Assembly (NCBI GenBank): GCA_012837155.1 | Contig: CP051546.1 | Span: forward strand, 2,072,324-2,106,039 | From: Flavobacterium sp. | GTDB taxonomy: Bacteria > Bacteroidota > Bacteroidia > Flavobacteriales > Flavobacteriaceae | Direction of reading: 5' to 3' | DNA: 33,716 nucleotides | Shown here: positions 26,992 through 33,716 of the stretch, in pieces | How positions within the stretch are numbered: the stretch's first letter is position 1 | How the letters are laid out: every line of letters starts with the position of its first letter | The notes under the pieces: model-generated | The model's input: the letters and a program-made list of their open reading frames with translations, nothing else | Told to the model about the DNA's origin: nothing | Database searches by the model: none | Made by a program: the position numbers and the translations under genes

Positions 26992-27768
26992 TTATTCTTC
27001 TAATTTGTTTTCCGTATCAATTCCAATTATAGAGCTGTAGATTGTATAAGACATCGAATATAGAAACGGAATCGTAAAAAATAGTCCGATACAGAACCCA
27101 AAAAAGCCTATTGCTGCACCAATAATTGCCACAATTAGCAGTCCCAAAAGAGTCAAAGATTGTTTAGAAACAATTAGAATACTCGATTTTATAGCATCAA
27201 TAGCATTCAAATTTCCAAAGATGATTAATGGAACGGTCAAAAATGTTAGAAACGAAATAGTCAAGGAAATTAAAGTACCAATAACTTGCATTTCTGCTAA
27301 TTCAAAAAGGACTGATAAACTAGAACTCACTAATGAAAGGAGTAAAGATGCAATAAAAATATTCGCAAAATAAGGCGATTTATAATAGGTAAACATCGAC
27401 GATATGTGGAATTCTTCGCCTTTTCCACCGCAGTCTGCCATTTTAAGAAATCCTGCATAAAAAGGACTTAATATACCCGAAACTAGTATTACGACTGCGT
27501 AAAGCGGGATTAAAATATTTAAAGAAATCCCATTAGCTGAAGGATGCTGCATACTTTTACTGAATGCCTCCATATTTTCTGCTCCTATATAATAGACCAA
27601 GCCTGTAACGGTAAGAGCCATCAATAAAATCATAGAGACTAAAAGCATCAAACCTGCATACAAGACTATTTTTTTATAATTTTCGAAAGCACTTTCGAAG
27701 ACAATACCAAAATCAAGTTGGTATCCATTGGTTTTTATTTCGTCGATTCGGTTATTTATTGGTTTCAT
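26992..27768 (-). CDS. Multi-pass membrane protein of unknown function
   Basis: 258 residues. A cytosolic N-terminus (MKPINNRIDEIKTNGYQLDFGIVFESAFENYKK) precedes about six hydrophobic segments (about residues 33-60, 84-108, 132-155, 160-185, 197-218, 220-245). The tail is acidic (DTENKLEE). The pattern, with an amphipathic FESAFENYKK lead-in, resembles DUF975-like or glycerophosphodiesterase-type membrane domains, but I cannot name the family. Frame intact. It is separated from the pseudouridine synthase gene by 68 bases on the same strand. Confidence 0.8.
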   Translation of the reverse strand: MKPINNRIDEIKTNGYQLDFGIVFESAFENYKKIVLYAGLMLLVSMILLMALTVTGLVYYIGAENMEAFSKSMQHPSANGISLNILIPLYAVVILVSGILSPFYAGFLKMADCGGKGEEFHISSMFTYYKSPYFANIFIASLLLSLVSSSLSVLFELAEMQVIGTLISLTISFLTFLTVPLIIFGNLNAIDAIKSSILIVSKQSLTLLGLLIVAIIGAAIGFFGFCIGLFFTIPFLYSMSYTIYSSIIGIDTENKLEE

Positions 27769-27836
27769 AATCTGTTTTTTTTGTTTAGTTCGTTGTATTT
27801 ATTCACTTGAAATTTAATGCACTAGGGTTAAGATTT

Positions 27837-28531
27837 TTAAACAGCATTCCATATTGTATCATCTGGAACTGGAGCAACAATCGTGATATTTTCTTTAGAA
27901 ACTGGATGAATAAAAATCAGTTTTCTAGCATGTAAATGAATGCCACCATCCGGATTACTTCGATCAAAACCGTATTTTAAATCGCCTTTTATGGGTGAGC
28001 CAATCGCGGAAAGTTGTGCCCGAATTTGGTGGTGTCTTCCGGTGTGAAGATGAATTTCTAAGGCGAAATAATTGTCCAATTCTTTGATGATTTTGTAATC
28101 TAGACTTGCTATTTTGCTTTCAGGAACTTCACGGGTATGTGCTTTTGAGGTGTTGTTTTTTCGTTCCTTTTTAGGAAATGAACGAGTTTGTCTTCGGTTT
28201 TTTGAGGTTTATTTTTTACGATTGCCCAATATGTTTTTTGAGTTTCTCTATTTTTAAACAATTCATTTAATCGAACCAAAGCCTTACTGGTTCTAGCAAA
28301 AAGGACGATTCCAGTTGTTGGTCTATCTAATCGATGCACCACTCCCAAAAAGACTTCGCCAGGTTTATTGTATTTGTCTTTGATGTATTCTTTTACGACT
28401 TCAGAAAGTGGTTTATCGCCTGTTTTGTCGCCTTGCACAATATCGCCAACACGCTTGTTAATCACTATAATATGATTGTCTTCGTGTAGGATTTGCAGGT
28501 TGTTTTTTGTAGAAAATATTTTTTCAGGCAT
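27837..28531 (-). CDS. RluA-family RNA pseudouridine synthase, frameshifted
   Basis: The reconstructed protein is about 231 residues, without an S4 domain. The catalytic motif HRLDRPTTGIVLFARTSKAL holds the Asp of the RluA/RluD family (about residue 69). IHLHTGRHHQIRAQLSAIGSPIKGDLKYG and GIHLHARKLIFIHP complete the fold. It isomerises uridines in rRNA or tRNA; the target is unknown. The frame is cut at a T run (28156-28161). One more base gives EKNNTSKAHTREVPESKIA and joins both halves. It starts 15 bases after panB ends, so they are probably co-transcribed. Confidence 0.88.
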
Positions 28532-28545
28532 TTGCTTTTTTACGT

Positions 28546-29363
28546 CTAATACTGTTCTTTCTCGTTTGGAAAATCACTTGACTTCACATCGGTAACATAC
28601 TGTCCAATAGCAGATTTCATGCCTTCGTATAAACTCATATAACGTCGCAAAAAGCGTGGGCTAAACTCATTATTCATTCCTAACATATCATGAATAACCA
28701 AAACCTGACCGTCAACACCGCCACCAGCTCCAATTCCAATAACAGGAATCGAAATGCTTTGGGCAATTTTTTCGGCTAGATATGCTGGAATTTTTTCGAT
28801 TACAATTGCAAAACAACCTAGTTTTTCAAGAAGTTTAGCATCCTGCATTAATTTTTCGGCTTCCTCTTCTTCTTTGGCACGAACGGTATAGGTTCCAAAC
28901 TTATAAATAGATTGCGGGGTTAAACCCAAATGTCCCATAACGGGAATTCCAGCATTCAGTATCCGCTTGATTGATTCCTTGATTTCTCTACCGCCTTCTA
29001 GTTTTACAGCGTGTCCGCCACTTTCTTTCATAATTCTTATGGCAGAACGCAAGGCTTCTTTAGGGTCAGATTGATAGCTTCCAAAAGGCAAATCAACGAC
29101 AACTAATGCTCTTGAAATGGCGCGAACCACACTCGAGGCGTGATAAATCATTTGATCTAGCGTAATAGGAAGCGTTGTTTCATGTCCAGCCATAACATTT
29201 GAAGCTGAATCGCCTACTAAAATCACGTCGACACCAGCGGCGTCAACAATTTTTGCCATCGAATAATCATAAGCGGTTAGCATAGAAATTTTTTCTTTAG
29301 CCGCTTCATTTCGCTTAATGATTTTGTGGTAATTCTTTTATAATCTTTTTTTGATGCTGACAT
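28546..29363 (-). CDS. panB: 3-methyl-2-oxobutanoate hydroxymethyltransferase, frameshifted near its start
   Basis: The reconstructed protein is about 272 residues. PanB makes ketopantoate from 2-oxoisovalerate and methylene-THF in pantothenate/CoA synthesis. Motifs: [26 protein letters not shown] (Mg2+ Asp), [31 protein letters not shown], and [20 protein letters not shown]. The true start is ATG 29361-29363 ([19 protein letters not shown]). A base missing near 29305 breaks the frame; adding it gives [17 protein letters not shown]. Read literally, only the frame from 29283 survives, lacking about 27 N-terminal residues. Confidence 0.93.
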
Positions 29364-29499
29364 TCTTTGTGTAAGGAGTTTGATTTAGGAAAATAACCGC
29401 AAAATTAATCAAATTAAACATAAATCAAACAATATAATTTCTTTATAAAATCTTTATGCTTTATGGAGTTATATTATAAAATACTTATAACATATCGCC

Positions 29500-29507
29500 T
29501 AAATTTG
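29500..29507 (+). promoter_or_regulatory. -7 box before the sensor kinase gene
   Basis: TAAATTTG followed by C matches TAnnTTTG and stands 21 bases before the ATG at 29529. No -33 TTTG at proper spacing. Confidence 0.5.
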
Positions 29508-29528
29508 CAATATTAATATGTAACTATC

Positions 29529-30640
29529 ATGAAGACTACTTTAAGTCATATAAAATTAGAAAATCAGTACCTAATTTGCGTAGTATCAGTTGGAATGATT
29601 ACTTCATTATGTTTGTTTACTCGGGAATTTTTAGACCATAAAGTTGTTGCCTATATTTTATTGATGGTTGTTTCTTTATTGGCCATGTTTTTAGATATTC
29701 TTCCTGTATTATTGAGTGCTGTTTTAAGTGCCTTAATTCTAAATTTTTCTTTATACAACCTTATTATACTTTTCATATTTATAGTGCCGAAGACACCTTA
29801 TTGCTGTTTTTGTTTTTTGTAATTGCTCTTATCAATGGGGTTTTAACACATAAAATTAGAAAAGCTGAAAAAAGATTGCAAATAAAGGAGATTAGAGTAA
29901 ATACAATGAGACTTTATAATGCATTACTGGATTCATTATCACACGAATTACGCACTCCAATTTCGGCAATTATGGGAGCTATTGACACTATTCAGAGTAG
30001 AGCAGTTACTATTTCTGATGAAAATCGAGAAAAATTGTATTTAGAAATAGAGAAAGCATCTTTGCGATTAAATCATCAGGTGGAGAATTTATTGAATATG
30101 TCTAGACTGGAATCAGGAGTAATACATCCTAAAATAGATTGGTGTGATTTAAGAGAATTAGTTTATAATGTGCTCAATCATTTGAAAGAAGATTTACAGT
30201 TTCACAAGGTTGTTGTTGATGGGAATGATAATTTACCTCTTTTTAAATTAGATTATGGTTTGACAGAGCAAATTATTTATAATTTAATTTATAATGCGTC
30301 ACAGTACACACCAAAAGGGGCTAAAATTGAAATTAAAGTAGAATACAATCCGGATGTTGATTTTGACTATAATCCAGATAAATTGATGCCTTGTATGATA
30401 ACAATTGCCGATGATGGAAACGGTTTTCCTGAGGAAGAAATTGATAAAGTATTTGATAAATTTTATAGATTACAAAATTCAAAAACTGGAGGAACAGGAC
30501 TTGGCTTATCAATTGTAAGAGGATTTGTGGAAGCACAAAATGGCTTAATAATATTAAAAAACAGAGAAGAGGGTGGTTCTGTTTTTACCATTGGTTTTCC
30601 AGCATTAGTTATGAATACAAAAGAAATTTCAAATGAGTAA
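29529..30640 (+). CDS. Short KdpD-like sensor histidine kinase (DUF4118, HisKA, HATPase), frameshifted
   Basis: The reconstructed protein is about 370 residues. Residues 15-110 form four membrane helices of the DUF4118 type seen in KdpD. HisKA has the phospho-acceptor His in LDSLSHELRTPISAIMGAI. The HATPase boxes are IIYNLIYNASQYTP, ITIADDGNGFPEEE and TGGTGLGLSIVRGF. The N-terminal KdpD sensor and universal-stress domains of full-length KdpD are absent. A T run of five (29744-29748) breaks the frame; six T give LNFFFIQPYYTFHIYSAED. The gene overlaps the response regulator gene by 8 bases and stands two genes before kup, which suggests potassium or osmotic control. Confidence 0.85.
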
Positions 30641-31318
30641 TCAAGCTGAAATATTAATTATAGATGATGAAGCTCAAATTAGAAAATTGCTTGAAATTGC
30701 CTTGGAGTCTAATGATTACAAAACCATTTTTGCAGCGAATGCAAAAGAGGGTTTATTAGCAGCGGCTAATTACCAACCTAATTTGATTATTTTGGATTTG
30801 GGTTTGCCTGATGAAGATGGGCAAGTAGTTTTAAAACGCTTGAGAGAATGGTTTAATAAACCCATTATTATTTTGACCGTAAAAACACGGAAGAAGAAAT
30901 CGTTAAAGCACTTGATAATGGAGCCAATGATTATTTGACAAAGCCATTTCGGACTCAAGAATTGTTGGCAAGGATTCGAACCGCATTGAGAAATTTAGTT
31001 CCGGGTAATGAGGAACCACTAATTCAATTTGGAAATATTTCAATTGATTTTACTTCGAGAATCGTAAAACTAGGAGATGAAATCCTAAAACTTACTGTAA
31101 CAGAATATAATTTGTTCTCAATTTTAGTAAAAAATGAAGGAAGAGTTTTGACGCATCACTATTTACTGAAACAGGTTTGGGGTAACAGTTTTTCTGACCA
31201 AACACAATACCTGAGGGTTTTTGTGGCACAACTTCGAAAAAAAATTGAGGAAGATCCGAATCGCCCCAAATTTATAATCACGGAATCGGGAGTAGGATAT
31301 CGATTTAATACCAGTTAA
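30633..31318 (+). CDS. KdpE-like OmpR-family response regulator, frameshifted
   Basis: The reconstructed protein is about 228 residues. The receiver has acidic residues in LIIDDEAQ, the acceptor Asp in LIILDLGLPDEDG, and Lys in YLTKPFRTQELLARIRTALR. The C-terminal winged helix (LTVTEYNLFSILVKNEGRVLTHHYLLKQVWG...ESGVGYRF) is the OmpR/PhoB DNA-binding domain. Five A at 30881-30885 break the frame; six A give ILTVKNTEEEIVKALDNGAND. As read, receiver and DNA-binding domain would be separate. It overlaps the sensor kinase gene by 8 bases and is read toward kup. Confidence 0.88.
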
Positions 31319-31426
31319 AACCAATTGTTTTATAAGAATAACTTTAATTGTGATGAATAAAATCATTGCAGATAGGATTTCTATGTCCAAAAACATCAAA
31401 ATATTTATATCAAAATTTATAATAAA

Positions 31427-33340
31427 ATGAATAAATCTACTCTTCAAACAGTAACCGCAGCATCTCTTCTTGTTGCATTGGGAATCATTTACGGAGACAT
31501 TGGGACAAGTCCTTTGTATGTAATGAAAGCTATTATTAAAGACAGGGAAATATCCAAATTACTGGTTTATGGTGGTGTTTCTTGCATTTTTTGGACACTC
31601 ACTTTTCAAACCACATTAAAATATGTTTTAATGACACTTTCGGCAGACAATCACGGAGAAGGAGGTGTTTTTTCTCTTTATGCCTTGGTAAAACGATTCG
31701 GGAAAGGTAACTCGTAATCCCTACCATTCTCGGAGCAACAACACTTTTGGCCGACGGAATAATTACGCCTCCCATTTCAGTAGCTTCAGCTGTGGAAGGT
31801 TTAGGTGATGTTGTTCCAGGTATTCCTACCTTGCCAATTGTTATTGTAATTTTATCGGGATTGTTTTTCTTTCAGCGATTTGGAACTCAAAAGGTAGGAT
31901 TCTTTTTTGGTCCAGCGATGGTTATTTGGTTTTCGATGCTTTTTGTCTTGGGATTTGTTCAAGTATTAGAACATCCAGCTATTTTTAGTGCGTTGAATCC
32001 AGTATATGCCTATGAATTATTGGTTGAATATCCACATGGATTTTGGCTGTTGGGAGCCGTTTTTTTGTGTACTACTGGAGCTGAAGCTTTGTATTCGGAT
32101 TTAGGTCATTGTGGAAAAAAGAATATAAGAATTACTTGGATTTTTGTTAAAATTTCTTTGGTGATCAATTATTTGGGACAGGCCTCTTGGCTTATGACTC
32201 AAGGAAATTCCTATCTTGGAGGTCGAAATCCGTTTTTTACAAGTATGCCACAATGGTTTCTTTTTTCGGGGGTAATTATCGCCACATTTGCGGCTATTAT
32301 AGCTTCTCAAGCATTGATAAGTGGTTCTTATACTTTGATTAATGAAGCAATGTCTCTCAATTTTTGGCCTCGAGTAAGGATGAGAAATCCAACCAATTTA
32401 AAGGGGCAAATATATATTCCATCAGTAAATACAATACTTTGGTTGGCTGTATTTTAATGATTTTGTATTTTAAAAATTCTTCTAATATGGAGGCAGCTTA
32501 CGGATTTTCAATAACTATTGCCATGTTAATGACTACTGTACTTTTGAACTATTATTTGATTTATATTAAAAAATTGAACAGGATTTTTATAGGTTTAATT
32601 ATTACTGTTTTTAGTGCCATCGAGATAGCCTTTTTTGTAGCCAATATTATAAAAATCAAGGAGAGATGGATGTTCTTGTTTTTTGAACTTTTTATTTTCA
32701 TGACGATGTATGTATGGTATTATGCTAGAAAAATAAATAACAATTTTTTAAGGTTTACTAATATAATTGAACATACGCAGCAGCTTAAAGAATTAAGCAA
32801 TGACGACAGTATTCCCAAATATGCAACTCACTTGATTTATTTATCAAAAGCAGACAGAAATTATGAAATAGAGGAAAAAATATTAAAATCTATTTTTTCA
32901 AAAAAGCCAAAAAAGAGCCGACGTTTATTGGTTTTTCATATCAATAGGACTAATGAACCCTTTACTTTAAATTATGAAGTTATTGAATTGTTAGATGATA
33001 AAGTAATTAAAATTGTCTTGAATATAGGTTTTAGAGTTCAGCCTAAAGTAGAGCTGTACTTTAAGAAAATTGTTCAGAATTTGGTAAAAAATAAAGAATT
33101 AAATCTTCATATACGCCCTGATGGTTCTACAAAATATAATTCAGAGCCCGATTTTAAATTCATCATTTTAGAAAAATTTCTTTCGGTCGAAATGAGTTTA
33201 CCATTAAAGACTCTCTTTTGCTAAATTCCTATTATATATTAAAGCATTGGTCTCTTTCTGACACCAAAGCCTATGGTTTAGATAAAAGTGATGTAGAAAT
33301 TGAAGAAATACCTTTGTTTATCAACCCATTACCAAATTAG
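31427..33340 (+). CDS. kup: KUP/HAK/KT family potassium uptake protein, three frameshifts
   Basis: The reconstructed protein is about 638 residues. Twelve or so membrane helices are followed by a C-terminal cytosolic domain. Hallmarks are [14 protein letters not shown] at the N-terminus, [37 protein letters not shown], and [15 protein letters not shown]. Kup imports K+ with protons. Frame breaks: near 31709 (A lost; restores [12 protein letters not shown]), near 32445 (G lost; restores [11 protein letters not shown]), and 33190-33192 (A lost; restores [13 protein letters not shown]). The end is FINPLPN with TAG at 33338-33340. It is 108 bases after the KdpE-like gene, likely its target. Confidence 0.9.
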
Positions 33341-33370
33341 AATTAGAAAGAAAAAAGTGCTAAGTGTTTA

Positions 33371-33416
33371 GTTGCGGTTTACAGTTTGTCAGATATTAAA
33401 AACTGTAAACCGTAAC
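33371..33416. terminator. Long bidirectional hairpin between convergent genes
   Basis: A 17-bp stem (GTTGCGGTTTACAGTTT at 33371-33387 with its inverse at 33400-33416, one G-T pair) and a 12-base loop. It sits between the converging kup and serine dehydratase genes. There is no long T run, so it may be a processing or stability element as well. Confidence 0.7.
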
Positions 33417-33424
33417 AAAGCATT

Positions 33425-33716
33425 TTAACAATCCGCCATATTCACGGCTATTGCTAATCCTCCTTCAGAAGTTTCCTTGTACTTATTATTCATATCCTTT
33501 GCGGTTTGCCACATGGTGTCAATTACTTTGTCTAGGGGGACTTTTGCATTTTTAGGATTAGTTTCCAAGGCTAATTCAGCCGCATGAATTGCTTTTATTG
33601 CTCCCATTGTATTTCTTTCGATGCATGGAATTTGGACTAAACCACCTATGGGATCACAAGTCAATCCAAGATGATGTTCCATGGCAATTCGGCAGCCATT
33701 AACACTTGTGCGGGTG
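33425..33716 (-). CDS. sdaA: L-serine ammonia-lyase (iron-sulfur type), C-terminal part, frameshifted
   Basis: Only the last 97 or so residues are in the window; the gene runs off the right end. The stretch [24 protein letters not shown] is the signature of the alpha domain of iron-sulfur serine dehydratases, which turn L-serine into pyruvate and ammonia. Its Cys residues coordinate the 4Fe-4S cluster. The end is [15 protein letters not shown] base lost near 33685 breaks the frame; with it the upstream reads [17 protein letters not shown]. Confidence 0.9.
   Translation of the reverse strand, partial: TRTSVNGCRIAMEHHLGLTCDPIGGLVQIPCIERNTMGAIKAIHAAELALETNPKNAKVPLDKVIDTMWQTAKDMNNKYKETSEGGLAIAVNMADC

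Overview
The window looks like a chromosomal stretch of a Flavobacterium-like member of the Bacteroidota. Grounds are low GC, Flavobacteriia-type housekeeping genes, a fused CcsB-CcsA cytochrome c maturation protein, menaquinone genes, Bacteroidota-type -7 boxes (TAnnTTTG) and little Shine-Dalgarno signal. No tRNA, rRNA or CRISPR array was seen.

Layout. 1-2033: a terminator, a ferritin-like/VIT1 iron transporter fusion and a small membrane protein, each with one frameshift. 2064-5016 (minus): four-gene operon of a DUF2520 Rossmann protein, KdsC-like phosphatase, UbiA-family prenyltransferase and Maf. 5201-8933 (plus): ccsBA (one frameshift) and a secreted glutathione peroxidase. 8960-9466 (minus): GNAT acetyltransferase. 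9613-17553 (plus): menaquinone region with menD, a CvfB-like S1 protein, menB, menA, a metallo-hydrolase, a secreted TPR protein and menC. A 122-bp MITE sits just before the TPR gene.

17769-23180 (minus) is the wreck of a very large hybrid histidine kinase (about eight PAS domains, HisKA, HATPase, receiver). It is broken by a 1030-bp insertion sequence with a 5-bp target duplication, an in-frame TAG and three frameshifts. Upstream lies a mobile-element zone: a 127-bp repeat, a 211-bp hairpin-rich MITE and a broken IS630-type transposase. An NTF2-like protein and an Omp85-like barrel follow, then an inverted copy of the 127-bp repeat.

26992-33716: a six-helix membrane protein, an RluA-type pseudouridine synthase and panB (all minus). 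Then comes a plus-strand potassium block: a KdpD-like short sensor kinase, a KdpE-like regulator and kup. The window ends inside an L-serine dehydratase gene (minus).

Two themes stand out. First, the IS inside the kinase and the MITE near the TPR gene share a 16-bp terminal repeat and a 5-bp duplication length, so the IS probably mobilises the MITE. Second, I count about 20 single-base frameshifts, mostly one base lost from a homopolymer. Seventeen lie right of 17.7 kb and many are in ordinary housekeeping genes. This looks mostly like sequence error, laid over real decay of the kinase by IS insertion. Frameshifted genes are therefore given with their reconstructed full extent.
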